Part shown: in pieces, positions 45,500 to 54,599 of the stretch
Numbering within the stretch: the first letter of the stretch is position 1
Layout: each line of letters begins with the position of its first letter
Program-made: the position numbers and the translations under genes
Origin: Rhizobium anhuiense
Lineage (GTDB): Bacteria > Pseudomonadota > Alphaproteobacteria > Rhizobiales > Rhizobiaceae
DNA length: 64,000 nt
NCBI RefSeq assembly: GCF_003985145.1
Contig: NZ_ML133522.1
Location: forward strand, 186,001 to 250,000
Direction of reading: 5' to 3'
Notes under the pieces: model-generated
The model's database searches: none
Told to the model about the DNA's origin: nothing
Seen by the model: the letters and a program-made list of their open reading frames with translations, nothing else

Positions 45500-46603
45500 T
45501 TAGGTGTTGAAGCGGAAATGGATGACGTCGCCGTCCTGGACGACGTATTCCTTGCCTTCGTCACGCGCCTTGCCGGCATCCTTGGCGCCGACTTCGCCGT
45601 TGTATTTGATGTAATCGTCATAGGCGATGGTGTTGGCGCGGATGAAGCCGCGTTCGAAATCCGAATGGATAACGCCGGCGGCCTGCGGCGCCTTGGTGCC
45701 GCGCTCGATCGTCCAGGCCCGCGTTTCCTTCGGGCCGACGGTGAAATAGGTGATGAGGTGGAGCAGCTTGTAGCCGGCGCGGATCAGCCGGTCGAGGCCC
45801 GCCTCGTCAAGGTCGAGGGCGGAAAGGAATTCCTTGGCTTCATCCTCGGGAAGCTGGGCGACCTCGGCCTCGATCGCCGCCGAGATGACGACGGTTTCGG
45901 CACCCTGTTCCCGAGCCATAACGGCGACAGCCTCGGTGAATTCATTGCCTGTCGAAGCCTCGGCCTCAGCGACGTTGCAGACATAGAGGACCGGATGCGA
46001 GGTCAGAAGGTTGAGGCCCTTGAGGATGGCGATTTCCTCGGCATCGAGCGTCGACAGCAGCGTGCGTACCGGCTTGCCCTCGTTGAGCAGTTGCAGCGAG
46101 GCTTCCATGATCGGCAGCATCGCCATCGAATCCTTGTCCTTGCTGGTGGCGCGCTTGCGCGTCTGCTCGGTGCGGCGCTCCAGGCTTTCGAGATCGGCGA
46201 GCATCAGTTCCGTCTCGATCGTCTCGGCATCGGCGACGGGATTGATGCGGCCTTCGACATGGGTGATGTCGCTGTCTTCGAAGCAGCGCAGCACGTGGAC
46301 GATGGCATCGACCTCGCGGATATTGGCGAGGAACTGGTTGCCGAGACCTTCACCCTTCGAGGCGCCGCGCACAAGGCCGGCAATGTCGACGAAGGAGATG
46401 CGGGTCGGGATCAGTTCCTTCGACTTGGCGATGTCGGCAAGCTTGCGCATGCGCGGATCGGGCACGGCGACTTCGCCGGTGTTCGGCTCGATGGTGCAGA
46501 AGGGATAGTTTGCCGCTTGCGCAGCCGCCGTCTTGGTGAGCGCGTTGAAGAGGGTCGATTTGCCGACGTTCGGCAGACCGACGATGCCGCATTTGAAGCC
46601 CAT
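45500..46603 (-). CDS. ychF: Redox-regulated ATPase YchF (Obg family)
   Basis: A 367-residue Obg-family P-loop protein. The P-loop is GLPNVGKSTL at residues 8-17, and the base-specificity motif is NVAE instead of NKxD, the change that gives YchF its ATP preference. A coiled-coil insert and a C-terminal TGS domain (LITYFTVGPKETRAWTI to the end) complete it. ATG at 46603 is the conserved start; the frame runs open upstream to 46786. It is usually linked to pth in bacteria, and pth is 1.1 kb away here on the same strand with clpS and a GNAT between. Confidence 0.96.
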   Translation of the reverse strand: MGFKCGIVGLPNVGKSTLFNALTKTAAAQAANYPFCTIEPNTGEVAVPDPRMRKLADIAKSKELIPTRISFVDIAGLVRGASKGEGLGNQFLANIREVDAIVHVLRCFEDSDITHVEGRINPVADAETIETELMLADLESLERRTEQTRKRATSKDKDSMAMLPIMEASLQLLNEGKPVRTLLSTLDAEEIAILKGLNLLTSHPVLYVCNVAEAEASTGNEFTEAVAVMAREQGAETVVISAAIEAEVAQLPEDEAKEFLSALDLDEAGLDRLIRAGYKLLHLITYFTVGPKETRAWTIERGTKAPQAAGVIHSDFERGFIRANTIAYDDYIKYNGEVGAKDAGKARDEGKEYVVQDGDVIHFRFNT

Positions 46604-46945
46604 GGCTAAAACCTGCTGTTCTTGAATTCCTTGCTGGTGCCTATGGGATAAAGGAGCAATATGGTCAAGTCTTAGAGAGCTTTTACCGCTGCTCACTTGC
46701 CGATGGATCGGTGCTGGCCTATTTTTGAATGCGACTGAGATTTTCGACGCATTGCGGATTTCACCAGAATGCCAGGTCACTCCCACGCAGATGCAATTGC
46801 TTCTCTCTGCGCCGAAGCCGGGGACGAGATCCTGCCTGTTTGAGGCCGGGAGCTGTGGCGGCTGACCGTCGAAAATTCGTCATCGACACTGATTAGCTGG
46901 TTTGAACATTCCTGACCCCATGTCATCAACGGCTGGATTTTTCCG
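46604..46945. other. Divergent intergenic region between ychF and clpS
   Basis: 342 bases. It contains only short unsupported ORFs, such as a 24-codon one beginning at about 46770. AT-rich patches near 46900 may hold the clpS promoter. No palindrome or repeat stands out. Confidence 0.4.
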
Positions 46946-47257
46946 ATGAGTGACAATGACATTGCCCTGAAACCGAAGACCAAGGTGAGGCCGAAGCTGG
47001 ATAAGCCGAAGCTCTACAAGGTCATTCTCGTTAATGACGACTATACGCCGCGCGAATTCGTCATCGTGATCTTGAAGGCCGTGTTCCGCATGAGCGAGGA
47101 GACGGGCTACCGGGTGATGATAACAGCGCACAAGCTCGGTTCCTGCGTGGTCGTGGTCTGCGCCAGGGATATCGCCGAGACCAAAGCCAAGGAGGGCATC
47201 GACCTTGCCAAGGGCATGGGCTTTCCGCTGATGTTCACAACGGAGCCGGAAGAATAG
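46946..47257 (+). CDS. clpS: ATP-dependent Clp protease adaptor ClpS
   Basis: A 103-residue adaptor that passes N-degron substrates to ClpA. The core is clear: YKVILVNDDYTPREFVIVIL, then MITAHKLGSCVVVVCARDIA, ending FTTEPEE. The N-end-binding residues around NDDYT and the TAH motif are present. Alphaproteobacteria often have two ClpS copies; the shape here with KLGSC rather than RRGxG resembles the second type, but this is a guess. Start at 46946 (MSDNDIALKPKTKVRP). No clpA adjoins it. Confidence 0.94.
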   Translation: MSDNDIALKPKTKVRPKLDKPKLYKVILVNDDYTPREFVIVILKAVFRMSEETGYRVMITAHKLGSCVVVVCARDIAETKAKEGIDLAKGMGFPLMFTTEPEE

Positions 47258-47268
47258 ATGCTGCGGAT

Positions 47269-47742
47269 TCAGGTGCTGCGGATCTGATAGCCGGTCTTGT
47301 CCTGCACGAAGCCGCAATTCTCGTAGAAGCGCAGGGTCGCCGGGTTTTTCGAGCCGGTGAGCAGCATCACCTTGTAGCAGCCAGCTTTCCAGGCCTCCGT
47401 CACGGCATGGCCGATGACGGCGCCGGCATAACCGCGCCGACGGTGATCGGCGTGGGTGACGACGTTTTCAATCAGGGCATAGGAGGCGCCGTTCCGCGTC
47501 AGGTTCGGCACGACGATCAGCGTGACGGTGGCCGCAGCGAGATCGCCGGCAAAGCCGATGAAGAGAGTCATGCCGGGTTGGGCGAGGATGGCGGAGAAGC
47601 GCTCTTCGGCCATGGCCTTGTCGAGAACCGGATCGGTCGAGTTCAAATGCTGGTAGAGGGTGATCAGCCCGGGAAGATCGCCGACGGCGGCCGGGCGGAT
47701 GGCGAAATCCTGGTCCTGGTCGTGAACCGGCACCGGCCTCAT
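47269..47742 (-). CDS. GNAT-family N-acetyltransferase
   Basis: A 157-residue acetyltransferase with the fold [20 protein letters not shown] at the N terminus. The CoA motif is [20 protein letters not shown], and the end is [15 protein letters not shown], a RimI-like subgroup. Its ATG at 47742 overlaps the pth stop (ATGA), so it is translationally coupled to pth. The reading frame is open far upstream but that part is the shadow of pth. The substrate is unknown. Confidence 0.85.
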   Translation of the reverse strand: MRPVPVHDQDQDFAIRPAAVGDLPGLITLYQHLNSTDPVLDKAMAEERFSAILAQPGMTLFIGFAGDLAAATVTLIVVPNLTRNGASYALIENVVTHADHRRRGYAGAVIGHAVTEAWKAGCYKVMLLTGSKNPATLRFYENCGFVQDKTGYQIRST

Positions 47743-48470
47743 TCTCCCTTGTTGCCGAACATCTTCTTCAACATGTCGGCCATCGGGCCGCTGGCCGGCA
47801 ACTTCGGCTGATTGTGGTTGCGGGCCTGATGGATATGCGACTGGCCGGTCGGCTTCTTTTCGGTATTCTTGTTTTCCTTCCGCGGCTTCTCTTCCTCGGC
47901 CTTGCCGCCGAGCGCCAGCGCGATCTTGTTCATCAGCTGCGAATCCTCGTTTCGCACCAGCATGTCGGCATTGTCGGCGAGGGTGTCGAGAAGCGGCTCC
48001 AGCCAGACCTTGTCGGCCTTGGCGAAATCGCCGAGCACGTGGTTCTGCACCATTTCCTTGACGCCCGGATGGCCGATGCCGAGGCGCAGCCGCCGGTACT
48101 CCCGGCCGCAATGGGCGTCCAGCGACCTGATGCCGTTATGGCCGCCATGGCCGCCGCCGGTCTTAAGCCGCGCCTTGCCCGGGGGAAGATCGAGTTCGTC
48201 GTAGATCGCGACGAGGTCGGCGGGCTGGAGCTTGTAGAAGCGCATCGCCTCGCCGACGGATTCGCCGGAGAGATTCATGAAGGTCTGCGGCTTGATCAGC
48301 AGCACCTTCTCGCCGCCGATCTCGCCCTCGGCGATCTCGGCCCTGAATTTCTTCGACCAGGGCGAGAAGCTGTGGCGCCGATGAATGGCGTCGACGGCCA
48401 TGAAGCCGATATTGTGGCGGTTGCCGGCGTATTTGCCGCCAGGATTGCCGAGACCCGCGATGATCAGCAT
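47739..48470 (-). CDS. pth: Peptidyl-tRNA hydrolase
   Basis: A 243-residue enzyme that cleaves peptidyl-tRNA from aborted translation. The family starts [20 protein letters not shown], with catalytic His20 in NRHNIGF. The GHNGIRSL and LRLGIGHPG motifs follow. Beyond about residue 190 a rhizobial C-terminal tail of roughly 50 residues, rich in K, E, P and N, extends the usual length. In many bacteria pth follows rplY directly; here a solute-binding protein and a GGDEF-EAL gene lie between. Translationally coupled to the downstream GNAT. Confidence 0.97.
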   Translation of the reverse strand: MLIIAGLGNPGGKYAGNRHNIGFMAVDAIHRRHSFSPWSKKFRAEIAEGEIGGEKVLLIKPQTFMNLSGESVGEAMRFYKLQPADLVAIYDELDLPPGKARLKTGGGHGGHNGIRSLDAHCGREYRRLRLGIGHPGVKEMVQNHVLGDFAKADKVWLEPLLDTLADNADMLVRNEDSQLMNKIALALGGKAEEEKPRKENKNTEKKPTGQSHIHQARNHNQPKLPASGPMADMLKKMFGNKGE

Positions 48471-48557
48471 GGTCTGTTTTTCCTTGCTAGAATTTCCCGC
48501 CGTTCACCACCTGTAAATGACCGCAAAGTCAAGCGGAAAGGGCAGTATCCGTCGCAG

Positions 48558-49274
48558 TCACTGCGACAGATTCATGCCGTATTTCAGGAAGATCTGCTTC
48601 TGGTCGCCATCGGCGATCAGCTTGTCGAGGGCAGCTTGCATCTTGACGAGCAGATCGTCCGGAAAGCTCTTCTCGCAGGCGATGCTCATCGGCTGGGCGG
48701 AGAGCACGGTCACCATCTCCACCGGCTGGTCGGCCTTCAGCTTTTCGAAATAGAGTTCGGAGATCGGCATCATGTCGATGCGTCCGCCGAGCAGCTTGCG
48801 CAGCGTCGCGTTGAAGTCGCTGGCGACATCGAGCTTGGTGAAGCCTTTCTCTTTCAGGATCGTCTCGGTGTAATCCTCACGCTGAGTGCCGACCGTATAT
48901 TTCTTTGCCTCTTCCAGATTGTTGGCGATGACGCCCGAGCCCTTGCGGGTGATCAGGATGTTGCGGTCGATGAGCAGCGGCTCGACCCATTTGAACAGCG
49001 GGTCGCGTGCGCCGTTGTGGGCGGTTGCGAAGACACAGGTCATCGGCGCTGTGCGGGCAAGGCCGAAAGCGCGCGCCCAGGGCATGATCTCGATCGTGTA
49101 GTCGACGCCGATCGCGGCCATCACCTTTTCGACCTGCTCGACGGTGGCGCCCTTGATCTCCTTGCCTTCGCGATAATTGAAGGGGGCATAGTCCTCAGTC
49201 GTGAAGGTCACGGTTTGCGCATGGGCGGCGCAGGGCAGCGCCAGGCATGCGAGAAGCAGGAGCTTTTTCATCAT
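48558..49274 (-). CDS. Periplasmic solute-binding protein, family 3
   Basis: A 238-residue secreted protein. The signal peptide MMKKLLLLACLALPCAAHAQ is followed by the type-II SBP fold: VTFTTEDYAPFNYREGKEIK, GATVEQVEKVMAAIGVDYTI, and VGTQREDYTETILKEKGFTK. ATG at 49274 has GGAG at good spacing; the frame from 49295 adds seven residues without a site. No permease or ATPase gene is near, so import is unlikely to be its local job. It follows the GGDEF-EAL gene by 21 bases and probably shares its mRNA. A sensory partnership is inferred. Confidence 0.85.
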   Translation of the reverse strand: MMKKLLLLACLALPCAAHAQTVTFTTEDYAPFNYREGKEIKGATVEQVEKVMAAIGVDYTIEIMPWARAFGLARTAPMTCVFATAHNGARDPLFKWVEPLLIDRNILITRKGSGVIANNLEEAKKYTVGTQREDYTETILKEKGFTKLDVASDFNATLRKLLGGRIDMMPISELYFEKLKADQPVEMVTVLSAQPMSIACEKSFPDDLLVKMQAALDKLIADGDQKQIFLKYGMNLSQ

Positions 49275-49295
49275 ATCATCTCCTTCGTTCTTCAT

Positions 49296-51647
49296 TCACG
49301 AGGCGCGTGCCACGGCCGATTGTGAGCCTACCAGTTGCTCGATGAGCGCGGTTGCATGCTGCGGACGATGGAAGAGGTAGCCCTGGCCGTAGTCAAGCCC
49401 CATCTGATGGAGCGTGCGGCATTCCTCTTCGGTCTCGATGCCCTCGGCAATGACGGTGCAGTTCATCTTGTGGGAAAGCGTGGTGATGCCTTCGATCAGC
49501 ATGCGGCTCTTCTGGCGGACGTCGTCGTCGCCGTCGTTGATCGCGCGGGTGAAGGACTGGTCGATCTTGATGATGTCGACGGGGAAACGGTTGAGGTAGC
49601 TCAGCGACGAATAGCCGGTGCCGAAGTCGTCGAGCGCGATGCGGCAGCCGAAGCGACGAAGCTCGGTGACAATCATGCGAATCTCGGGGTTGTCGTGCAT
49701 CAGCACGGCTTCGGTGATCTCGACGACGATGCGCTCGGGGCGGATGCCGTGGCGTCCGACGATGGCGGCAAGACGGGCCGGCAGCGCCGGGTCGAACTGC
49801 AGCGGTGAGAAGTTGATGGCGAGATAGCTATCCTGCATGCCCGGTATGCGGGAAATCTTCGCGAGGTTGGCGATCGCCTTTTCCATGATGACGTTGCCGA
49901 CCCTGACGATCTTTGCCGTTTCCTCGGCGACGCTGATGATTTCGGCCGGCGGCATCAAACCCTTCTGCGGATGGTTGAGGCGCATCAGCGCCTCGAAACC
50001 GGCAATGCCGCGGCCGTTCAGGTTGACGATCGGCTGCAGGAAGGCCTCGAACCAGTTGTCGATGAGGCCGGCTTCGATATTGGCCTCGATCTCGGCGCGG
50101 CGGCGGGCCCGGTCGAGCATGGCGTTGTCGAAGAGCTGCGCGCCGTTCTTGCCGTCGCGTTTCTTGGCATACATCGCCATGTCGGATTTCTGCAGCAGTT
50201 CGGCTGCGGTTGCGGCATGATGCGGATAGACGGCGATGCCGATGGACGCGCTCAGATGCATGTCGGGGGCGAAGGGCGTTTCGAAGATCGAGGCGATCTG
50301 CTCGCACATCACCTTGGCGCGTTTTTCGGCGTCCCTGGCCGGCAGCAGGATGGCAAATTCGTCGCCGCCGAGACGGGCCGCTTCGTCGGAAGGGGCAAGA
50401 TGGGTCTTCAGGCGCTCGACGAGCTCGATCAGCGCCATGTCGCCGGCGGCATGGCCCATATTGTCGTTGATCCACTTGAAGCGGTCGAGATCGACGAAGA
50501 GGCAGGCGAGTTCCTGGCCGGCGGCGTCGGCGTCGGCGATCTTGTTATCGAGGACGGCTTCGAAGCCCTGGCGATTGAGAAGACCGGTCAGGTGATCGGT
50601 GATCGCCTGGCGGTGGTTGCGGTCCTCGGAGGCCTTGAGTTCGGTCACATCGGTCATGACCGATAGCGACAGGCGGTCATGAGCGCCGGCTCCCGCCTCC
50701 GATTCCATGATGAGGACGTCCATGATGCGGCCGTCCAGGCAGACGAACTTGACGGTTACGGTCATGCCGCTTTCGGCCAGGCGGCGCTTGCCGAATTTGT
50801 CGCGGGTGGTCGAGGTGACGAGATCGGCGAAGTTGCGGCCGATGACGGCGGCACGGTTATACCCTGTGGCCAGCAGCCAGTAGTCGCTGACGGCGGTGAT
50901 GCGGTCCTCCTCGTCGAGCGAGAAGAGCATGGCGGGCGTCAGATTGTAGATGTCGGTGGCGCGGCGGTGGGCGAACTTCAGCTCCTTTTCCTCGCTTTCA
51001 AGCTTGGTCTGCATCTCGTTGAAGCTGCGAGCCAACCGTCCCATCTCGTCGTTCGACTGCCAGTCGACATGATGGCGGGAGCCCAGCTGGCGGGTGGCCT
51101 CGATTGCCGCCGTCAGCCGCATCAGCGGCTGGATGACGAAGAAACGGTTGCCGATCAGCGCCGTGCCGAAAACGGTCAGCACGGCGAAAATGAAGATCGA
51201 GATGAAGACGACCTCTTCCTGCTTCAGGCCGGAAAACAGCCCGAGTGCGGGATAATAAACGCTGATGCTGCCGAGGTTCCTCGGACCGTCGACGGTATTG
51301 TAGATGATGGCGCGCGACACCTGCACGAGCTGACCGTTGAAGGAGCGCGGAATGGTGGACTGGCTGACGTCAAGCTGGCCTGACTGATCGCGCACCTCGA
51401 CCTTGACGATGGCGCCCTGGGAAACGACCGTCGCGCTGATCTGGGTGACGCTATCCTCATCGAGGTCCCACAGGGGTTTGGCCAGCGCCTGGGCATTGGC
51501 GACAAGAAGAACGGAGATATGGTCGCGTATTTCCTTATCGGCCCGTTCCGAGGAAAGAAAAAGGAAGAGAACAAAAAGCGGAGCGACAAAAACAAGCAGC
51601 GCACCGCAAACTATCGCAAAAAATCTGTTCTCAACGGAATTGTTCAT
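49296..51647 (-). CDS. Membrane-bound diguanylate cyclase/phosphodiesterase (HAMP-PAS-GGDEF-EAL)
   Basis: A 783-residue c-di-GMP enzyme. A first membrane helix (FFAIVCGALLVFVAPLFVLF) precedes a periplasmic domain of about 130 residues. A second helix (VVFISIFIFAVLTVFGTALI) leads to a HAMP linker and a PAS-like segment. The GGDEF core RLGGDEFAILL is intact, but the I-site position five residues upstream reads APSD, lacking Arg. The EAL domain keeps EALMRL, VEITEA, LDDFGTGYSS and AEGIET. Both activities are therefore possible. ATG at 51647. The solute-binding gene follows 21 bases after its stop. Confidence 0.93.
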   Translation of the reverse strand: MNNSVENRFFAIVCGALLVFVAPLFVLFLFLSSERADKEIRDHISVLLVANAQALAKPLWDLDEDSVTQISATVVSQGAIVKVEVRDQSGQLDVSQSTIPRSFNGQLVQVSRAIIYNTVDGPRNLGSISVYYPALGLFSGLKQEEVVFISIFIFAVLTVFGTALIGNRFFVIQPLMRLTAAIEATRQLGSRHHVDWQSNDEMGRLARSFNEMQTKLESEEKELKFAHRRATDIYNLTPAMLFSLDEEDRITAVSDYWLLATGYNRAAVIGRNFADLVTSTTRDKFGKRRLAESGMTVTVKFVCLDGRIMDVLIMESEAGAGAHDRLSLSVMTDVTELKASEDRNHRQAITDHLTGLLNRQGFEAVLDNKIADADAAGQELACLFVDLDRFKWINDNMGHAAGDMALIELVERLKTHLAPSDEAARLGGDEFAILLPARDAEKRAKVMCEQIASIFETPFAPDMHLSASIGIAVYPHHAATAAELLQKSDMAMYAKKRDGKNGAQLFDNAMLDRARRRAEIEANIEAGLIDNWFEAFLQPIVNLNGRGIAGFEALMRLNHPQKGLMPPAEIISVAEETAKIVRVGNVIMEKAIANLAKISRIPGMQDSYLAINFSPLQFDPALPARLAAIVGRHGIRPERIVVEITEAVLMHDNPEIRMIVTELRRFGCRIALDDFGTGYSSLSYLNRFPVDIIKIDQSFTRAINDGDDDVRQKSRMLIEGITTLSHKMNCTVIAEGIETEEECRTLHQMGLDYGQGYLFHRPQHATALIEQLVGSQSAVARAS

Positions 51648-51776
51648 GGTTCCGTTTACTCCCCCAGGCCGGCCATATTTCCTGTCGCGCGTCAAGGCGG
51701 GCTTCTTCGCAGCTGACGAAGCATGCTTTCACGAATTTGTTAAATGTTGCTGAAACGGGGCAGTTGCCGGGCAATG

Positions 51777-51806
51777 AAAAGCCCGCTTTCCAGGGGAAAG
51801 CGGGCC
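51777..51806 (-). terminator. Terminator of rplY
   Basis: On the minus strand GCCCGCTTTCC pairs with GGAAAGCGGGC and is followed by TTTT (plus-strand AAAA at 51777-51780). It lies 28 bases beyond the rplY stop, between rplY and the GGDEF-EAL gene, so the two are separate units. Confidence 0.88.
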
Positions 51807-51833
51807 ATATGCTTTACAAATTGGTCGAAGCGA

Positions 51834-52442
51834 TCAGGCTTCGGCTTCGCCTTCGGCAGCAGTCTCGTCGATGCCGGCAGCCGGGGCAATGATGGTCGCG
51901 ATCGTGAAGTCGCGGTCGATGACCGGGGTGACGCCCTTCGGCAGGGTGACTTCCGAAATATGGATGCTGTCGCCGATCTTCTTGCCGCTGAGGTCGACAT
52001 TGAAGAATTCCGGGATCGCATCGGCCGGGCAATGAACTTCGACTTCATGGCGAACGATGTTCAGAACGCCGCCGACCTTGATGCCCGGGGATTTCGCTTC
52101 GTTGACGAAGTGAACCGGGATTTCGACGCTCACCTGGGTGTTACCGGAGACGCGCAGGAAATCGACATGCATCGTGAAGTCGCGGACCGGATCGAGCTGA
52201 TAGTCCTTCGGCAGAACCTTGTACTTCTTGCCGCCGACTTCGATCGTCGCCACGGTGGTCATGAAACCACCGGCATGAATGCGCTTCGTCACCTCATTGG
52301 TGTTGAGAGCGATGGCAATGGGGGCCTGCTTGTCACCATAGATGACAGCGGGAATCAAACCGTTGCGGCGAAGTTCACGGGCGGACCCCTTACCAACCCG
52401 TTCGCGCGCCTCGGCCTTGAGCTCGTAAGTTTCCTGGCTCAT
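51834..52442 (-). CDS. rplY: 50S ribosomal protein L25 (Ctc form)
   Basis: A 202-residue two-domain L25/Ctc protein that binds 5S rRNA. The N-terminal L25 domain starts [20 protein letters not shown], with [12 protein letters not shown]. The C-terminal TL5-like beta domain runs to an acidic Ala/Glu end (AEGEAEA). Start ATG 52442 has GAAAGGAAT upstream. On its strand a TATAAT-like box (ATTATA, 52574-52579 plus) lies in the 348-base divergent region. In relatives rplY precedes pth; here they are about 3.4 kb apart. A strong terminator follows. Confidence 0.95.
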   Translation of the reverse strand: MSQETYELKAEARERVGKGSARELRRNGLIPAVIYGDKQAPIAIALNTNEVTKRIHAGGFMTTVATIEVGGKKYKVLPKDYQLDPVRDFTMHVDFLRVSGNTQVSVEIPVHFVNEAKSPGIKVGGVLNIVRHEVEVHCPADAIPEFFNVDLSGKKIGDSIHISEVTLPKGVTPVIDRDFTIATIIAPAAGIDETAAEGEAEA

Positions 52443-52790
52443 GGCTATTCCTTTCGAGGTTATTTGGAGAGTTCGGCGGGCGGGCAATGCCTTGCTCCGT
52501 CGAACCGGAGGCGGGTATAACCCAACCTCATCCGCGTTGCCTCCAAGGGTGTCTACGCGGACCGGTGGCCTATATTATAAGTCGATCGGAAACGCAAGTT
52601 GCGGTTTCAGGCTGTTTTCCGGCGAAATACGCGCTTCGGCAAGCCGAAACCGCAGCCGACTTCGCAGCGATCGTATTCCCGGTCCAGCAAGCGGCAAAAT
52701 TCAGCATTCCCGCTGCGGCCGAGGTTGACATCGGCACGCTTCACCTCTTTGGATGCCGCATTCAAAAAGCGGCTGAGGAGAAATCGGACT
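52443..52790. other. Divergent promoter region between rplY and the DUF2125-like gene
   Basis: 348 bases with no supported gene. The AT-rich TATATTATAA (52571-52580) offers -10 boxes on both strands for the divergent genes. No exact -35 with standard spacing was found. Confidence 0.4.
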
Positions 52791-54341
52791 ATGCGTCTTA
52801 AACTTGTCACGGCAACGAGCTTGCTGGCACTTTGCCTTGTCACTACGGCCCAGGGTGTCGAGATCAATCAGGGCGGCGCCGACGCGCTCAAAGGTACCCT
52901 GACGAAGCTGCTTCCGGAGGATCTGGCAAAGAGCGGCCTGATCACCGTCAATCCGGCAGGCACGCGCTACGAGATCATCTACGATCTGGCGAAGCTGCTT
53001 GCCAAGGCCGATCCCGCGACATTCGCGATCAACGGGCTGGCGCCGTTCTCGACGTTCGCTACACCGCTCGATAGCGGGCTTTGGAATATCGAAGGCGACA
53101 ACAAGTTCAACGTCTCCGGCCATTTCAAAGGCAAGGACGAGAAGCCGACGGATTTCTCCTATTCTATCGCATCGCTTGTTTACAGCGGCGTCTTCGATCC
53201 TGCGATTAGCTATCTGCGCTCCGCCACTTCTACGGCCAAGGACATCAAGCTCACCAGCAAGTCCGAGACTGAGGAAGTCAGCGCCAGCATCGCCAGCATG
53301 GATCAAAAGCTGAGTTCGACGGACAGCGCAGGCGGCAACGGGCGTATCGATCTTACGGGCAGCGGTTCGATGTCGGCTTTCGTCGAGCAGATTTCCGGCG
53401 CGCAAATGCCGCCCGTTGAAATCCGTGCCGACTCGGTCGATGTCGAGGCCAAGGTGAACGGCCTGCCGGCGAAGCAGATCCGCGAGATGGTCTTCTTCAT
53501 TCTCGATCATGTCGAGGAGAAGGAGTTGAGCCCCGAAAACAGCGACAGGATCAAGGGAATCCTCAAGGAAGCCTTCCCGCTTCTGGCCTCGTTCAGCGAG
53601 ACGATCGGGGTCAACAATTTGACCGTCAGCACCCAGGTGGGCAGCGGCGGCGTCAAGGCCTTCGGTTATAACGTCGCCATCGATGGGCCGACCAACGCGA
53701 TGCGCTTCGGCTTCGGCATGAATGCGCAGGAGATCAGCTTCGACAGCCCGCTGATGCCGGCAAGCTATTCGCCTTTCCTGCCGACCAGCTTCGATCTGCA
53801 GCTCGCCATGCCGAATCTAGACTTCGCAAGTTTCGGCGACGCCTTGATGGCGATGGATTTCAATGAGAAGGCGCCGGAGACGAGCGGTGAGGAGATGGGC
53901 AAGAAGCTCTTCCGCGATGGTCGGCTCACCGTCGAGTTTCCGAAGATCAGCGCCAAGTCGGATGTCTATGACATCGACATGACGGGCAAGATCGAGGGGC
54001 GCGTCGATACCCAGAAGGACTATTCGATGGAGGCGACGATCCTCGCCCGCGATCTCGACAAGACGATCGCCGCAGTTCAGGAGCTTGCCAAGACCGATCC
54101 CGATCTCAACCAGGTCTCCTTCGGCATCATGATGGTGAAGGGCTTCGCCAAGACCGATGCGGATGGACGCTCGCGGTGGGACATCAGTGTCAGCCGCGAT
54201 GGTGCGGTCGCCGTCAACGGCCAGCAGATCAAGGGGCCGGATGGTCCGGATCAGGATCAAGATCAAGGGCTGGAGCCAGATCAGGAGCAGGAACCGGATC
54301 AGGGTCAGGATGCGGTACCTGCGCCGCCGCAGCAGCCTTGA
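52791..54341 (+). CDS. Secreted DUF2125-like protein
   Basis: A 516-residue exported protein. A signal peptide (LVTATSLLALCLVTTAQGVE) is followed by a long beta-rich body of the DUF2125 type, with few Cys. The C-terminal tail is repetitive and acidic: D/Q/E/P-rich, with four short repeats of the QDQ/DQEQ kind and a final Pro/Gln run. GAGGAGAA lies about ten bases upstream of ATG 52791. The strand-rich GNGRIDLTGSGSMSAF and FGFGMNAQEISFDSPL stretches suggest an outer-membrane or periplasmic beta structure. Function unknown. A terminator and a remnant of a second copy follow. Confidence 0.72.
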   Translation: MRLKLVTATSLLALCLVTTAQGVEINQGGADALKGTLTKLLPEDLAKSGLITVNPAGTRYEIIYDLAKLLAKADPATFAINGLAPFSTFATPLDSGLWNIEGDNKFNVSGHFKGKDEKPTDFSYSIASLVYSGVFDPAISYLRSATSTAKDIKLTSKSETEEVSASIASMDQKLSSTDSAGGNGRIDLTGSGSMSAFVEQISGAQMPPVEIRADSVDVEAKVNGLPAKQIREMVFFILDHVEEKELSPENSDRIKGILKEAFPLLASFSETIGVNNLTVSTQVGSGGVKAFGYNVAIDGPTNAMRFGFGMNAQEISFDSPLMPASYSPFLPTSFDLQLAMPNLDFASFGDALMAMDFNEKAPETSGEEMGKKLFRDGRLTVEFPKISAKSDVYDIDMTGKIEGRVDTQKDYSMEATILARDLDKTIAAVQELAKTDPDLNQVSFGIMMVKGFAKTDADGRSRWDISVSRDGAVAVNGQQIKGPDGPDQDQDQGLEPDQEQEPDQGQDAVPAPPQQP

Positions 54342-54368
54342 GCGTTATCAATTGGGATCAGACATGAA

Positions 54369-54399
54369 GAGGCCGGCCTTGTGCCGGCCTCTTTGTTTT
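54369..54399 (+). terminator. Terminator of the DUF2125-like gene
   Basis: Perfect GAGGCCGGC (54369-54377) / GCCGGCCTC (54383-54391) stem, loop CTTGT, then TTTGTTTT. Confidence 0.9.
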
Positions 54400-54401
54400 A
54401 A

Positions 54402-54530
54402 GTCACACGCTTCACCGAGGCCAACGATCGGGACGACGATTTATTCTGGGCTTTCGCTGTCAACGAAGGCGGCTCCGCGACGATCAACGGCCAGCAGTTG
54501 ACGCGGCTCGGAGGGCCTGCCCGGCAATAG
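54402..54530 (+). pseudogene. C-terminal remnant of a second DUF2125-like gene
   Basis: A 42-codon open stretch ending at TAG 54528-54530 translates to VTRFTEANDRDDDLFWAFAV then NEGGSATINGQQLTRLGG. It aligns with the C-terminal part of the 52791 gene (VKGFAKTDADGRSRWDISVS then RDGAVAVNGQQIKGP). It has no start codon or ribosome site and follows a stop at 54399-54401. It is followed by its own terminator, as the intact gene is. The simplest reading is a tandem duplication of gene plus terminator, with most of the second copy deleted. Confidence 0.65.
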
Positions 54531-54554
54531 CTTGGTCCATCTGATGCAGAAATT

Positions 54555-54586
54555 AAAAAGAGCCGGTCGATGCCGGCTCTTTTTTA
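54555..54586. terminator. Bidirectional terminator between the remnant and prs
   Basis: AAAAAGAGCCGG (54555-54566) pairs perfectly with CCGGCTCTTTTT (54573-54584) around TCGATG. T-runs occur on both strands, so it can end transcripts from the plus strand and from prs on the minus strand. Confidence 0.92.
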
Positions 54587-54599
54587 TTGAAGCGGCCGG

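Noticed and set aside
46770..46844. 24-codon ORF between ychF and clpS
   Set aside because: No ribosome site, no regulatory codon run, no downstream structure.
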